Counted from the first letter of the stretch, positions 15,399 to 25,698 are shown. The stretch is 64,000 nt of DNA from Herbiconiux solani NBRC 106740 (GCF_001571005.1 NZ_BCST01000001.1:558001-622000); one strand, 5' to 3'. The notes: generated by a model from the sequence alone, not told the origin. Made by a program: numbers and translations.

Positions 15399-16586
15399 TC
15401 AGAAGACCCGGAAGACGAAGACCGCGAACAGCAGGCCCACGACGCCGACCGCGAGCACGCCCGCGGTGATGGCGAGGACGAGCGGGGCGTTGGCGCGCGC
15501 GCGCTTCGGGGGCGTGATCAGCGAGGTCGACGAGGTGTTGGTGCTGATGGCGCGGCTGGCGCTCACGGGAGCGACCTCGGATCCGCCCATCTCGACCTCG
15601 TTGCGCTCGAGGAGCGTGTCGAGGTCGTTGGACTCGAGGCCGGATGCGGGGGCGCCGAGGGCACCGAAGCTGGCCGGGAGGTCGATCGACCCGGTGATGA
15701 TGACCTCACCGGTCTCATCGAGGGCCGTACCGACGTCGTTGGAGCCGGGGACGGTGGGGAGCACGAGAGCGCTCGTCGTCGAGATCGAGTTCGCGGCGGC
15801 GGCGTTCCGCACCGAGATCAGGTCGTCGAACGAGGAGGGCAGCTGGTCGCTCGAGACGCGAGCGCGCTCGGACGGGCTCTGGAACAGGGGCGCCAGCGGG
15901 GGCTGGGCGGCGGCGGCCTCACGGGCCTCGCGCTCCTCGGCGGCGACGTGCGCCGCCGCCTCGGCGGTCGGGTCGACGGTCTCGGCGATCGGGACGTCGA
16001 TCACCATCTCCTCGACCACGGTCTCGCCGGTGTCGTCGGAGGTGGTGATGATCTCGGCGTGCTCGGCGGTGTCGTCGTCGCCCTCGTCGGCGAACTGCGT
16101 GTCGTTGTCGGACGAGGGGATGAGCACGGGCTCGGACATCGGGACGACGTCGATCACGGGCTGCACGGTCGTCGCCGGCTCGGCGTCGTCGACCGCGTCG
16201 TCGGAGGAGACGATCTCGGGGACGATGGTGTCTTCGTCGATCTCGTCGATGGAGGCGGCGGAGACCGGTGACGGGGTCTCGGTCTGCTCGGCCTGCTCGG
16301 CCGCATCCACGGGCTGGGCCTCGGTCGCGGCTGCCGTCTCGGCGGGCGTGGCCGGCCCCTGCTCGCGCAGGGCGCGGCGGGACGCCGAGCCGGTGGACTC
16401 GGTGTCTGCGGCGTCGGCGCCTGCGGGCGCAGCGGCTGCGGCTTCGCGCTCGGCGTCGGCCTTGCGCGCGGCCTCGGCCTCTTCGGCCGCCTTGGCGTCA
16501 GCTTCGCGCTCCTTGCGCGGTTTCTGGCGCTCCATTTCACGTAGCTGGCGCCGCGTCAGCGGCTGCTCATCGTGCGACAAACTCAT
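15399..16586 (-). CDS. Acidic hypothetical protein with C-terminal membrane anchor
   Basis: The 395-aa protein has three parts: a charged N-terminus rich in Arg/Glu/Lys ([15 protein letters not shown], probably a helix), a long acidic, Ala/Thr/Glu-rich disordered middle, and a single C-terminal transmembrane helix of about 25 residues near position 368 with almost nothing after it. It is therefore predicted to be tail-anchored with the bulk in the cytoplasm. Its ATG overlaps the nadD stop (ATGA), so it belongs to the nadD-rsfS operon. Similar proteins sit at this place in relatives, but no domain is recognised and no function is proposed. Confidence 0.75.
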   Translation of the reverse strand: MSLSHDEQPLTRRQLREMERQKPRKEREADAKAAEEAEAARKADAEREAAAAAPAGADAADTESTGSASRRALREQGPATPAETAAATEAQPVDAAEQAEQTETPSPVSAASIDEIDEDTIVPEIVSSDDAVDDAEPATTVQPVIDVVPMSEPVLIPSSDNDTQFADEGDDDTAEHAEIITTSDDTGETVVEEMVIDVPIAETVDPTAEAAAHVAAEEREAREAAAAQPPLAPLFQSPSERARVSSDQLPSSFDDLISVRNAAAANSISTTSALVLPTVPGSNDVGTALDETGEVIITGSIDLPASFGALGAPASGLESNDLDTLLERNEVEMGGSEVAPVSASRAISTNTSSTSLITPPKRARANAPLVLAITAGVLAVGVVGLLFAVFVFRVF

Positions 16587-17236
16587 TCAACACTCCGATA
16601 TAGGTGGTGCTTGGTGATGTACTGAACGACACCGTCGGGTACCAAGTACCACACCGGAAAACCCCGGCCGACCCGGCCGCGACAGTCAGTGGACGATATC
16701 GCAAGCGCCGGAACTTCCAAATAGCTTACGTCCTGCTGCGGCAAAGACGAAACCGCGAAGGTGTGACCGGGCCGGGAGACCGCCACGAAATGGGCGAGTC
16801 CCCACAGCTCGTCGACGTCTTTCCAGCTCAGGATCTGGGCGATCGCATCCGCCCCGGAGATGAAGAACAGGTCATCGTCGGGGTGCTGTTGCTTCAGGTC
16901 GCGGAGGGTGTCGATCGTGTACGTGACGCCGCCGCGGTCGATGTCGACGCGGCTGACGGTGAAGTTCGGGTTGGATGCGGTGGCGATCACCGTCATCAGG
17001 TAGCGGTGCTCCCCTGTCGTGACCGGCTCCTTGTGCCAGGGCCGCCCGGTCGGGACGAAGACGACCTCGTCGAGGTCGAACGAGTTCGCGACCTCGCTGG
17101 CGGCCACGAGGTGGCCGTGGTGGATCGGGTCGAACGTGCCGCCCATCACTCCGACGCGGCGGCGTCGCTTCGTGGACGGCGCATCAGACGGCGCATCCGC
17201 CTGCGGCTCGCCCGTCGCAGGCGTGAGGGTCGTCAT
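16583..17236 (-). CDS. nadD: Nicotinate-nucleotide adenylyltransferase NadD
   Basis: The 217-aa protein has the nucleotidyltransferase motif [20 protein letters not shown], the substrate segment [10 protein letters not shown], and the family's ISSTDCR close to the C-terminus. It makes nicotinic acid adenine dinucleotide in NAD synthesis. About 27 residues precede the usual family start. The ATG at 17236 lies one base from a GGAGG, which is tight, so an internal GTG or ATG just before the GGTFDP motif is possible. It is followed without a gap by the tail-anchored protein and rsfS. Confidence 0.95.
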   Translation of the reverse strand: MTTLTPATGEPQADAPSDAPSTKRRRRVGVMGGTFDPIHHGHLVAASEVANSFDLDEVVFVPTGRPWHKEPVTTGEHRYLMTVIATASNPNFTVSRVDIDRGGVTYTIDTLRDLKQQHPDDDLFFISGADAIAQILSWKDVDELWGLAHFVAVSRPGHTFAVSSLPQQDVSYLEVPALAISSTDCRGRVGRGFPVWYLVPDGVVQYITKHHLYRSVE

Positions 17237-17245
17237 CCTCCGGGA

Positions 17246-17470
17246 CTAGTGGTCCGCGCCCGTGCGGTCGGCCTGACCGTGCACGTCGTGGGTCGCGGCG
17301 AAGGACGCCGACTTCTGCGGGTGGCGGTTCGCGACGTCGCGGTAGCTCCAGGTCACGAAACCGAGGGCGATGAAGACGACGGCCGCGATCATCCCGAACA
17401 CGATGGGCGGGAAGGGGAGCACGACATGCTGGTCGACCTCGGCCGCGAGAACACTCACCAGAACGGACAT
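17246..17470 (-). CDS. Small membrane protein between proA and nadD
   Basis: The 74-aa protein has a short hydrophobic N-terminus and one clear transmembrane helix (IVFGMIAAVVFIALGFVTW), followed by a polar tail ending in HDVHGQADRTGADH. GGGAG upstream favours the ATG at 17470 over the in-frame ATG at 17482. It lies between proA and nadD on the same strand, nine bases from nadD, in a position where related genomes carry a similar unnamed small protein. The function is unknown. Confidence 0.7.
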   Translation of the reverse strand: MSVLVSVLAAEVDQHVVLPFPPIVFGMIAAVVFIALGFVTWSYRDVANRHPQKSASFAATHDVHGQADRTGADH

Positions 17471-17511
17471 TTCTACTCCCACAGGTCGTAACGAACTCTC
17501 TTACGATACCG

Positions 17512-18858
17512 CTAACTGCGGAACTGGCCCGACCCCCGCACCAGCCACTTGGTGCTGGTGAGCTCGGGCAGCCCCATCGGGCCGCGCGCGTGCAGCTTCT
17601 GGGTCGAGATGCCGACCTCGGCGCCGAAGCCGAACTCGCCGCCGTCGGTGAAGCGCGTGGAGGCGTTGACCATCACCACGGCCGAGTCGACTTCGTTGAG
17701 AAAGCGCTCGGCATTGCCCAGATCGTTCGTGATGATCGACTCGGTGTGGTGGGTGGAGTAGCGGCGGATGTGCTCCATCGCCTCATCGACGTCGCGCACG
17801 ACGCGCACTGCGAGGTCGAGGCTCATGTACTCGGTGGCCCAGTCGTCCTCGGTGGCGACCACCGCATCCGGGAACAGGGCGCGCGTGGCTTCGTCGCCGT
17901 GGATGACGACACCGGATGCGGCGAGCCGCCCCAGCACCGGCCCGAGCAGGCGCTCTGCCGCGGCCTCGTGCACGAGCAGGGTCTCGAGGGCGTTGCAGAC
18001 GCTAGGGCGCTGCACCTTGGCGTTGTGCACGATGTCGATCGCCCACTGCTCGTTCGCCGACTCGTCGAGGAAGACGTGCACCACTCCCGCGCCGGTCTCG
18101 ATCACGGGGACCTTCGACTCGGTGACGACGGTCTCGATCAGCTGGGCGCTGCCGCGCGGGATGAGGACGTCGACCTTGCCGCGGGCGCGCATGAGCGCCT
18201 TGGCGCCGTCGCGGCCGAACTCGTCGATCGTCTGCACGGCGGCCCCGGGGAGGCCGACCTCTTCGAGGGCGCCCTGGATGAGCCCGACGAGCACGCGGTT
18301 GGTGTTCTCGGCGGCCGAACCGCCGCGGAGCACCACGGCGTTGCCGCTCTTGATCGCCAGCGCGGCGATGTCGACCGTGACGTTGGGGCGGGCCTCGTAG
18401 ATCGCGCCGACCACACCGAAGGGCACGCGGACCTGGTCGATGCGCACGCCGTTGGGCAGGTTGCGGCCGCGGATGCTCTCGCCGACCGGGTCGGTCAGGC
18501 CGATGATCTCGCGCACGGCGCCGGCGAGCGAGCCGAGGCGGGGGGCGTCGAGGCGCAGGCGGTCTTGAAGGGCGGTGGAGAGGCCGTTCTCGCGGCCGTT
18601 GGCCAGGTCGAGGTCGTTGGCGGGGACGACCTCGGCGGCCGCGCCCTCGATCGCGCGGGCGATGGCTTCGAGGGCGCTGTTCTTGAGGTCGGTCGTGGCG
18701 GTGGCGAGCACGAGGGAGGCGGTGCGGGAGGCCGTGAGCTTGGCGTCGAAGGCGGGGTCGGGGGTCTGTGCCGTCTCGGCGTTCTCCGGGTTCTCCGTCT
18801 TCTCCGTCGAATTGGTGCGGACGGGCGTGACCTGATCGGGCGCGATAACCTCAGACAT
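17512..18858 (-). CDS. proA: Gamma-glutamyl phosphate reductase ProA
   Basis: The 448-aa aldehyde-dehydrogenase-fold enzyme shows VPFGVVGAIYEARPNVTVDI, IKSGNAVVLRGGSAAENTNR and the catalytic Cys in AKVQRPSVCNALETLL. It performs the second step of proline synthesis. The first 35 residues are a non-conserved extension, so a later start is possible, although the ATG at 18858 is the first in frame. ProB lies 4.4 kb away on the same strand because a plus-strand block of three genes is placed between them. The gap to the divergent transporter is only 36 bp. Confidence 0.95.
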   Translation of the reverse strand: MSEVIAPDQVTPVRTNSTEKTENPENAETAQTPDPAFDAKLTASRTASLVLATATTDLKNSALEAIARAIEGAAAEVVPANDLDLANGRENGLSTALQDRLRLDAPRLGSLAGAVREIIGLTDPVGESIRGRNLPNGVRIDQVRVPFGVVGAIYEARPNVTVDIAALAIKSGNAVVLRGGSAAENTNRVLVGLIQGALEEVGLPGAAVQTIDEFGRDGAKALMRARGKVDVLIPRGSAQLIETVVTESKVPVIETGAGVVHVFLDESANEQWAIDIVHNAKVQRPSVCNALETLLVHEAAAERLLGPVLGRLAASGVVIHGDEATRALFPDAVVATEDDWATEYMSLDLAVRVVRDVDEAMEHIRRYSTHHTESIITNDLGNAERFLNEVDSAVVMVNASTRFTDGGEFGFGAEVGISTQKLHARGPMGLPELTSTKWLVRGSGQFRS

Positions 18859-18894
18859 GCCCGAATTCTACGCGTCCGGGGCGGAGGTCGGCGG

Positions 18895-19833
18895 GTGGCG
18901 CTGATCGTTCTGTTGGCGCTGGGGTCGAGCCTCTTCTACGGCACCTCCGATTTCCTGGGCGCTCTGGCGGCCCGCCGGCTGGCCGTCCTGCCCGCCACGC
19001 TGATCACCTATCTCTTCGGGGCGGCGGTGATCGGTGTCGCGTTGCTCTTCGGCGGCTGGACCGTCTCCGAGCCGGCCCTCGTCGCCGGCTCGGCGGCCGC
19101 CCTGTTCGCGATCGTCGGCTTCGTCGCCTTCTATGCAGCGCTGGCGATCGGGCCGATGAGCCTCTTGTCGCCGGCGATCGCGGTAATCCAGGCCCTCGTG
19201 CCGATCGTGGCGGCCGCGGTCACCGGGCAGGCGCTCTCGCCGCTCGGCTGGGGCGCGGTGGCGCTGGCGGTCGTGGCGGGCATCCTGATCTCGGTGCAGC
19301 GGACCCCCGGCGCCCTCCGCGTCACGCTGCCGGGCGCGGTGCTGGCGCTCGTCTCGGGCGTCACGCTCGGGGCGTCGATCGTGGCGCTCGACTCATCCCC
19401 CGCCTCCTCGGGCCTGTTCCCGGCTTTCCTCGAGATGGCGGGCGGCATCCTCGTCCTGGCCCTGCTCATGCTCGCCCTCCGCCTCCTCCACCTCCGCCCC
19501 ACCTGGCTGGCCGCCGACCCCACCCCGCCGGCCGCGCCCGCCGCTGCCACCCTTCCGCCCGGGTCGGATGGCGCGTCGGATCGACCTCGGGGTGCTTCTC
19601 GTCCGGCGTCGCTCACGGCGGCGGCCGCAGGCCTCCTCCTCGGCACGGCCAACGCCCTCCTCCTGCTCGCCCTCCACGGCGGAAACCTCGCGGCCGTCTC
19701 GGTGCTCTCGGCCCTCTACCCGATCGCGACGGTCATCCTCGCCGCCCTCGTCCTCCGCGAGCGCGTCTCCCCCACGCAACTCGCCGGCATCGCCCTGGCC
19801 GTCCTGGCGGCCACCCTCCTCAGCCTCTCCTGA
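18895..19833 (+). CDS. EamA/DMT-family transporter
   Basis: The 312-aa membrane protein consists of two five-helix EamA halves, with the family's small-residue-rich helices (LFYGTSDFLGALAARRLAVL at the start of half one, ALYPIATVILAALVLRERVS in half two). An Ala/Pro-rich cytoplasmic loop separates the halves at about residues 200-240. Substrates of the superfamily include amino acids, nucleosides and drugs. GGAGG seven bases upstream supports the GTG at 18895. It is divergent from proA and begins the plus-strand block between proA and proB; a role in amino-acid export is possible but only suggested by position. Confidence 0.85.
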   Translation: MALIVLLALGSSLFYGTSDFLGALAARRLAVLPATLITYLFGAAVIGVALLFGGWTVSEPALVAGSAAALFAIVGFVAFYAALAIGPMSLLSPAIAVIQALVPIVAAAVTGQALSPLGWGAVALAVVAGILISVQRTPGALRVTLPGAVLALVSGVTLGASIVALDSSPASSGLFPAFLEMAGGILVLALLMLALRLLHLRPTWLAADPTPPAAPAAATLPPGSDGASDRPRGASRPASLTAAAAGLLLGTANALLLLALHGGNLAAVSVLSALYPIATVILAALVLRERVSPTQLAGIALAVLAATLLSLS

Positions 19834-19906
19834 ACTCACTGCTTGAGAACCGGCCACCGTCATGGCACTCTTACCTGAGTTTCCCTCAGTTAAGAAAGTT
19901 GATCCG

Positions 19907-22135
19907 ATGTCCTCAGCAGTATCTCCACCCCGAAGCGGGCCCTTCCGCTCCCGATCCCTGGCGGGCCTGGGCCTCGTCGCAGCCCTCCTAGCGGGCGGTC
20001 TGGTCCACCTCGCCGCCCCCGCGGCCGAGGCCCTCCCCGCCGAGTGCCAACCTCGTTTCGACGGCTGGACCAGCAAAGGCAGCTACACCTGGTTCGACGA
20101 GAAGGGACAGGAGCACATAACCGAGCTGGGGGTGAAGGAGAAATGGGTTCTCGGCTCGAATTGCGATGTCATCTACAACCCGACGGACATCCCGGACCGA
20201 GATGGCAGCGCTCCGGCCCCCGACGTTCCAAGCTCGCCGGGTCCTGTGGTCCCCCCGCCCCCGCCTTCGGTGCCACCAGGGGCCGGCCCAAAATGCGTCG
20301 CCGGAGCCAACAACGCCACGACGCCCGGAATGGACCCTGAAGGCGCGACCGGAACCGGAGACCTCGTCAAGGAGAACGTCGAAGCCGGCCAGAAGACAAA
20401 CGATCTGGTGCTCAACATGACATCCCCCTCGCGGATCGTCTCCATGAATGTCAACCTCGGCACTCCTGAGTCCGGTGTTCCCGGTTCTAACCCCTTCGAG
20501 GGAATGACCCCCGAGCAGGCGGCGCAGTCCCTCTACTGGCCCGGCGGTGAGCTTCCCTATCTCGAGACGGGCGGCCCCGCGAGTGAGATCCTGAACGACA
20601 TCGCGAGGCTCGCGATCCGAGCAGCCCAAGGACACGCCGGGTCCAAGTCAGCGTTCCTGCGTAATTTCGGAAAGTACCCGCCCACGACCCGCAACCTCGT
20701 CATTAAGGAGGTCCTGGACATCCTCGACAAGGCCGAAGCTCAGTACGTCGCGACGTACAAGACGCTTCCCCCGGGCGCGCAGGATCTCGTGGACGGCATC
20801 TTCGAACTGATCGATCTCGCTCTGAAGGTGCCGATCGATGGGCCCGCTCCTGCCGACCTGGCGCCGCTTTATGCGGCAGCTGCCAGAGAGGGTTCGTCGG
20901 GCACAGCCTCCGGAAGCGCCTGCGGACAGATCGCGGCCGCCGAGGTCGCGCCGATGGCCGGATTGACCACCGGCTCCGATTGGGTGACGATCACACTTAC
21001 GGGCACGGTTCATGGAACCGTGATCGACCGTCTCAAAGCCCTCGCCGCTACGGCCCCGCCGCTGTACTGTCCGCCGACGACGGTGGACGCCGTGGCCGGC
21101 CAGGAGATGATCCACAATGTGACCGACGAGTGCGTCGGAACGGTTTCGTCCGTGCGGCTGCTGAACCGCCGCGAGATCAACTCCCTTCCCAGCGCGCAGT
21201 CCCGATCCCTCATGCTCAACACGGCGGAATCGGTGGACTCGGACCTCGTTGCCTCGGCCTCATTAGCGAGCTTCGCTGACCTGGACTCGACATCGTGGCT
21301 CGCCGAGGGAAACGCCGGCTTCGGTGCCGGGCGCACCGGCGATCTCCGGTACAAAGCACCCGAGACGGCCGGGGGTTACAGCGATGCACTCGTCGCCGCC
21401 GCAACCGGCACCGACGGAATCGAACGCCCGTTCCTCGTGAAGGTCATCGTGCGCACGCCACCAGTGTGCAAAACGGACGGGCCGATCCACGGCCTGGACC
21501 CGGACGGCACCCACGGGGCTCTCACAGGCGGCACGCTCGAAGTGAATCGCGGGCAGTTCTTCCTGATCGATCCCAAGATGCTGTGCTCGACGGACGGTCG
21601 CGACAGCTACCGGGTCGACATCGCCGGAGCGATCCCGGGGACGACTCGAGAGGTGGATGCCGATGGGAACTACCTGTACACCTGGAACGACACCGGCAAG
21701 GTCGGCCAGGTCGGCACGCTGGTCGTGACCGGGTGGGACGAAGTGACCGGAGCGCCGAGCGCACCTGTCAGCCTCAAGGTCGTCGTGCGCGACGTGGCTC
21801 CTGTCTGCAAGGACGTGAACCTCACCTACGACGCCGCGACTCTCAAGGGCGCACCGATGACTGTGCCCCTGGATTGTGCACTGCCCGACGGATTGGCGCT
21901 GCTCGAGACTCCCGTGGCTCGCTTCCCGGGGACCTCGTCGGACGACGGCACGGTGTTCGAGCAGCCGGAAGGGACCTTCCGGGTCACCGGATCCACGGTC
22001 ACCTTCACGCCGTCAGCCGGAGCGAGGGGCAGCATGACCGCCACCGACGTGCGCGCGTGGTCGTCCGCCCCCGGCGGCGACCTGCGGCCGCGGGAGAGCA
22101 ACGCGTTCGCGATCCGCATCGAACTGAAGGGATAG
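19907..22135 (+). CDS. Large secreted protein of unknown function
   Basis: The 742-aa protein has a Sec signal (RSRSLAGLGLVAALLAGGL, cleavage probably after AEA near residue 42), a region with paired cysteines, a Pro-rich linker (GPVVPPPPPSVPPG), a helical middle section, and three C-terminal beta-rich segments each opening with a PxCK-type Cys motif (PPVCKTDG, APVCKDVN). This suggests extracellular immunoglobulin-like repeats stabilised by disulfides. There is no LPXTG motif or membrane tail, so it is predicted to be released. The base composition looks slightly lower in GC than the flanking housekeeping genes. It is co-transcribed with the beta-propeller gene four bases downstream. No known family is recognised. 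Confidence 0.75.
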   Translation: MSSAVSPPRSGPFRSRSLAGLGLVAALLAGGLVHLAAPAAEALPAECQPRFDGWTSKGSYTWFDEKGQEHITELGVKEKWVLGSNCDVIYNPTDIPDRDGSAPAPDVPSSPGPVVPPPPPSVPPGAGPKCVAGANNATTPGMDPEGATGTGDLVKENVEAGQKTNDLVLNMTSPSRIVSMNVNLGTPESGVPGSNPFEGMTPEQAAQSLYWPGGELPYLETGGPASEILNDIARLAIRAAQGHAGSKSAFLRNFGKYPPTTRNLVIKEVLDILDKAEAQYVATYKTLPPGAQDLVDGIFELIDLALKVPIDGPAPADLAPLYAAAAREGSSGTASGSACGQIAAAEVAPMAGLTTGSDWVTITLTGTVHGTVIDRLKALAATAPPLYCPPTTVDAVAGQEMIHNVTDECVGTVSSVRLLNRREINSLPSAQSRSLMLNTAESVDSDLVASASLASFADLDSTSWLAEGNAGFGAGRTGDLRYKAPETAGGYSDALVAAATGTDGIERPFLVKVIVRTPPVCKTDGPIHGLDPDGTHGALTGGTLEVNRGQFFLIDPKMLCSTDGRDSYRVDIAGAIPGTTREVDADGNYLYTWNDTGKVGQVGTLVVTGWDEVTGAPSAPVSLKVVVRDVAPVCKDVNLTYDAATLKGAPMTVPLDCALPDGLALLETPVARFPGTSSDDGTVFEQPEGTFRVTGSTVTFTPSAGARGSMTATDVRAWSSAPGGDLRPRESNAFAIRIELKG

Positions 22136-22139
22136 AAGG

Positions 22140-23207
22140 ATGCGCAACTTCAGCAAAGCAACTGTCGCCGCAGGTGTGGCGGCCGTGATCCTGACGGCGG
22201 GCGTGATCCCCGCCGCCCACGCCGAGGTGACCGAGATCGATCCGGGCGGGTTCACGCCTTCCTCGATCGCGGTCGATCCGAACACGCATCGAGCGTTCGC
22301 TTTGGATGCACGGGATGGCTCGATCACCGTGATCGACACCACCACGAATGCCGTGATCGGCAAACTGCCCGGAACGCTCGGCTGGTCACACGACGAAGCC
22401 TTCCTGGCGGTCGACCCTGCGCTCGGCCAGATCTACACGATCGGCATGTGGATGCCGGTCGCGGGAGGCCGTGAGTATTTCATCGATGTGCAGACCGAGG
22501 ACCTGGGTGGATTCCCCGCCGGATGGAGCGGGAGTGGGAGGACCCTCGGGCGGAACGTCCGGCCGACGGCCGCGGCAATCGATCCATTCACCCACGCGGT
22601 GTTCGTCTCGACCGCCGAGTCGTCGGGCCCGCTGACGATCAACCGGTTGATGACCCTCACCGGCGGTACCCGGCCGTACGACGTCGGTCCGCTGACCCAG
22701 CTCGTGCGTCTGCCGAACAACCAGGCGGTGGACTCGCTCGCGGTCGATCCGCTACTGCGGCAGGTGTACGTCTCGAACCCGGGCGCGGGCAGCGTCTCGG
22801 TGATCGACGAGGTGACGGGCGCCTACAAGGGGCTCGACATCGCCGTGGGGCGTCAGCCCCGCGGCCTCGCGGTCGACACGTACACCCACGAGGTGTTCGT
22901 CGCGAACGCGGGGTCGGGAACGGTCGGAGTGATCGACGGCTACAGCCGCACGGCCACCGCCGCCGCGATCCCCGTGGGCGGGGTCCCGGATGAGGTCGAT
23001 ATCGATCAGATCCGCGGCCGGGTCTACGTGAAGCAGGACGGCGCGGGTGGTTCCGACTCGGTCAGCACCTTCGACAGCGCCACCCACACCGCGGCGGGCT
23101 CGCCCGTCGCAGTCGGGCCCACGCGCGAGGTCGCCATCGACGGCCTGAACCATTCCGTCTACGCCGCCAAGGCGACCGGAAGCTCCATCACGGTCGTGAC
23201 GGAGTAG
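22140..23207 (+). CDS. Secreted YncE-like beta-propeller protein
   Basis: The 355-aa protein has a signal peptide (VAAVILTAGVIPAAHA, cleavage before EVTEI near residue 29) followed by repeated blades of YncE/NHL type: SSIAVDPNTHRAFALDARDG, LAVDPLLRQVYVSNPGAGSV, LAVDTYTHEVFVANAGSGTV and VAIDGLNHSVYAAKATGSSI. Each blade pairs an xAVD strand with a following xVID strand. YncE-like propellers bind DNA, metals or partner proteins outside the cytoplasm; none has a common enzymatic role. It begins four bases after the preceding secreted protein, so the two products probably act together at the surface. Confidence 0.85.
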   Translation: MRNFSKATVAAGVAAVILTAGVIPAAHAEVTEIDPGGFTPSSIAVDPNTHRAFALDARDGSITVIDTTTNAVIGKLPGTLGWSHDEAFLAVDPALGQIYTIGMWMPVAGGREYFIDVQTEDLGGFPAGWSGSGRTLGRNVRPTAAAIDPFTHAVFVSTAESSGPLTINRLMTLTGGTRPYDVGPLTQLVRLPNNQAVDSLAVDPLLRQVYVSNPGAGSVSVIDEVTGAYKGLDIAVGRQPRGLAVDTYTHEVFVANAGSGTVGVIDGYSRTATAAAIPVGGVPDEVDIDQIRGRVYVKQDGAGGSDSVSTFDSATHTAAGSPVAVGPTREVAIDGLNHSVYAAKATGSSITVVTE

Positions 23208-23222
23208 CGCCGAAGAAGAGAA

Positions 23223-23258
23223 GCGGGGTGCGTCCGGTCGAAACCGGGCGCATCCCGC
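23223..23258. terminator. Hairpin between convergent beta-propeller and proB genes
   Basis: A 16-bp stem (GCGGGGTGCGTCCGGT against ACCGGGCGCATCCCGC, two wobble-type mismatches) closes on a CGAA tetraloop. It lies 15 bases after the plus-strand stop and 26 bases after the proB stop, so it can serve both directions. No long T-run follows, as is common in actinobacteria. Confidence 0.75.
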
Positions 23259-23284
23259 CTCGTCGCGTGGGGCGCGCCAGTACT

Positions 23285-24124
23285 TCAGTCGGCGACGAGG
23301 GTGAAGGAACCCGTGGGGGTTCGGGGGGCCGGGTCGGGCGAGGGCTCGAAGAAGGTGCCGATGTCGTCGCCCGAGAGGGCCGCGGCAACCTGGGCCGTCG
23401 AGGTCACGAGCACGGCCGTGCCCGAGGCCGCCGCCAGGCGGGCCGCCTGCACCTTGGTCGCCGCTCCCCCGGTGCCGACGCCGGCCGCTCCGACCGAGCC
23501 GAAGGTGACTCCGGCGAGGTCGTCGCCGAGGGGCACGGAGGTGATCTTCACCGCACCGGGCTCCTGCGGGGGGCGCGTGTAGAGCGCGTCGACGTCCGAG
23601 AGCAGGATGAGCGCATCAGCCCCGACCAGCTGCGAGACGAGGGCGGCGAGCCGGTCGTTGTCGCCGAAGCGGATCTCGTGGGTGGCGACGGTGTCGTTCT
23701 CATTCACGATCGGCAGGATGCGGAGGCCGAGCAGGCGGTCCATCGCGCGCTGCGCGTTCGAGCGGTGCGTGGGGTTCTCGAGGTCGCCCGCGGTCAGCAG
23801 GACCTGCCCCGCCACGATCCCGTAGCGCCGCAGGCTGTCTCCGTAGCGCAGGATGAGCACGTTCTGGCCGACCGCGGCCGCCGCCTGCTGCGTCGCGAGA
23901 TCGGTGGGACGGGCGTCGAGCTGCAGGTACGGCATGCCCGTGGCGATCGCTCCGGAGGAGACCAGGATGACCTCGGTGCCGCGGGCATGCGCCGCCGCGA
24001 GGGCGTCGACGAGCGGCTCGATCTGGCCGGCGTTCTCGCCGCTGATCGACGAGGAGCCGACCTTCACCACGACCCGCCGGGCCCCGGGGATCCCGGCGCG
24101 CGACAGGAGGGGGCTACGGGTCAC
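23285..24124 (-). CDS. proB: Glutamate 5-kinase ProB (no PUA domain)
   Basis: The 279-aa amino-acid kinase fold protein has [12 protein letters not shown] near residue 18, [33 protein letters not shown] and [20 protein letters not shown]. It phosphorylates glutamate in the first step of proline synthesis. It ends after the kinase domain, whereas the E. coli type (about 370 aa) adds a C-terminal PUA domain; the short form is known in this bacterial group. The GTG start at 24124 overlaps the obgE stop by four bases (GTGA). Confidence 0.95.
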   Translation of the reverse strand: MTRSPLLSRAGIPGARRVVVKVGSSSISGENAGQIEPLVDALAAAHARGTEVILVSSGAIATGMPYLQLDARPTDLATQQAAAAVGQNVLILRYGDSLRRYGIVAGQVLLTAGDLENPTHRSNAQRAMDRLLGLRILPIVNENDTVATHEIRFGDNDRLAALVSQLVGADALILLSDVDALYTRPPQEPGAVKITSVPLGDDLAGVTFGSVGAAGVGTGGAATKVQAARLAAASGTAVLVTSTAQVAAALSGDDIGTFFEPSPDPAPRTPTGSFTLVAD

Positions 24125-25635
24125 GACTCGTCCTCGTCGTCGTTCTTCCAGAGCCCCGCTTCCTTCTCGCGGACCAGCTCGGCACGGGCCTCGGACTTCG
24201 CGTCCATCAGGTCGTAGTACTCCTCGCGGCGCTGGTGGCTCGTGCGGCGACGCGGGCCGTCCAGGCGCGCATCCGTTCCACGCGGGGCGGTGACCAGCTC
24301 GGCGGTCGAGGTGAGCGTGGGCTCCCAGTCGAAGACGATGCCGTTGCCGGCGCCGATGACGACGGCCGAGCCGGCGACGGCTCCGGCCTTGAACAGCCTG
24401 TCCTCGACGCCGAGCTTCGCGAGCCGGTCGGCGAGGAAACCGACGGCCTCGTCGTTGGTGAAGTCGGTCTGCTGCACCCAGCGCTCGGGCTTGGCGCCGA
24501 GGATGCGGTACACGTTGCCGTGCGTGCCGCCCTCGACCTTGATCTCGAAGCCGGCCTCGTCGACCGCGCGGGGGCGCATCACGATGCGGGTGGCCTTGGG
24601 CTCCGCGGCGGCGAGCACCCGCGCATCCTCGACCAGCTGGCCGAGCGCGAAGGAGAGCTGACGCAGACCCTCGTGGCTCGCCGTCGAGATCTCGAAGACG
24701 CGGTAGCCGCGGGCCTCGAGGTCGGGCTTGACGAAGTCGGCGAGCTCGCGCGCCTCGGGCACGTCGATCTTGTTCAGCGCGATCAGCTGCGGCCGGTCGA
24801 GCAGGGGCACCTGGCCCTCGGGCACGGGGTACGCGGCCAGCTCGGCCTGGATGATGTCGAGATCCGAGATCGGGTCACGGCCGGGCTCGAGCGTGGCGCA
24901 GTCGAGCACGTGCAGCAGAGCGCTGCAGCGCTCGACGTGGCGGAGGAACTCCAGGCCGAGGCCCTTGCCCTCGCTCGCGCCCTCGATCAGACCGGGCACG
25001 TCGGCGATGGTGTACCGGATGCCACCGGACTCGACCACACCCAGGTTCGGGTGCAGCGTCGTGAACGGGTAGTCGGCGATCTTCGGCTTCGCGGCCGACA
25101 TCGCGGCGACGAGACTCGACTTGCCCGCCGAGGGGAAGCCCACGAGGGCGATGTCGGCGACCGTCTTGAGCTCGAGCAGGACGTCGCCCTGCCAGCCCTC
25201 GGTTCCGAGCAGCGCGAAGCCGGGAGCCTTGCGCTTGGTGGTCGAGAGCGCGGCGTTGCCGAGACCGCCCTGACCGCCCTCGGCGATGACGTAGCGCATG
25301 CCGGGCTCGGCCATGTCGATCAGCTCGTCGCCGTCGGCGCTCTTCACGACCGTGCCGACGGGCACGCTCAGCTCGAGCTCCTCGCCGTTGGCGCCGGCGC
25401 GGTGGTCGCCCATGCCGGGGCCGCCGTTGGTCGACGAGACATGCGGATGCCGGTGGAATCCGAGAAGAGTCGTTGTTTGCGGGTCGCTGACGAGCACGAT
25501 GTCGCCGCCGTGCCCTCCGTTGCCACCGTCGGGGCCTGCGAGCGGCTTGAACTTCTCGCGGCGCACGGACACGCATCCGTTGCCGCCGTTGCCGGCCCTG
25601 AGGTGCAGGGTCACATGGTCGACGAAAGTCACCAT
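24121..25635 (-). CDS. obgE: GTPase ObgE
   Basis: The 504-aa protein has the three Obg parts. The glycine-rich N-terminal fold is at residues 1-158 ([33 protein letters not shown]). The G domain follows, with G1 [12 protein letters not shown]3 [10 protein letters not shown] and G4 ALNKIDV. The C-terminal OCT domain of actinobacterial type follows, ending in a charged acidic tail. It is a ribosome-assembly and stress GTPase. The ATG at 25635 ([12 protein letters not shown]) gives the family N-terminus; the frame continues upstream for 32 codons but those residues are not family-like. proB follows with a 4-base overlap. Confidence 0.97.
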   Translation of the reverse strand: MVTFVDHVTLHLRAGNGGNGCVSVRREKFKPLAGPDGGNGGHGGDIVLVSDPQTTTLLGFHRHPHVSSTNGGPGMGDHRAGANGEELELSVPVGTVVKSADGDELIDMAEPGMRYVIAEGGQGGLGNAALSTTKRKAPGFALLGTEGWQGDVLLELKTVADIALVGFPSAGKSSLVAAMSAAKPKIADYPFTTLHPNLGVVESGGIRYTIADVPGLIEGASEGKGLGLEFLRHVERCSALLHVLDCATLEPGRDPISDLDIIQAELAAYPVPEGQVPLLDRPQLIALNKIDVPEARELADFVKPDLEARGYRVFEISTASHEGLRQLSFALGQLVEDARVLAAAEPKATRIVMRPRAVDEAGFEIKVEGGTHGNVYRILGAKPERWVQQTDFTNDEAVGFLADRLAKLGVEDRLFKAGAVAGSAVVIGAGNGIVFDWEPTLTSTAELVTAPRGTDARLDGPRRRTSHQRREEYYDLMDAKSEARAELVREKEAGLWKNDDEDES

Positions 25636-25698
25636 TACGGTTCCCTCACACTCTCTTCTCATACTGCAGTGGCCGGCGCCCTCGGGGGCACCGACCGG

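Noticed and set aside
19875-19889. CTGAG/CTCAG inverted repeat upstream of the large secreted protein
   Set aside because: The arms are only 5 bp with a 5-base loop, which is expected by chance; kept out of the feature list.
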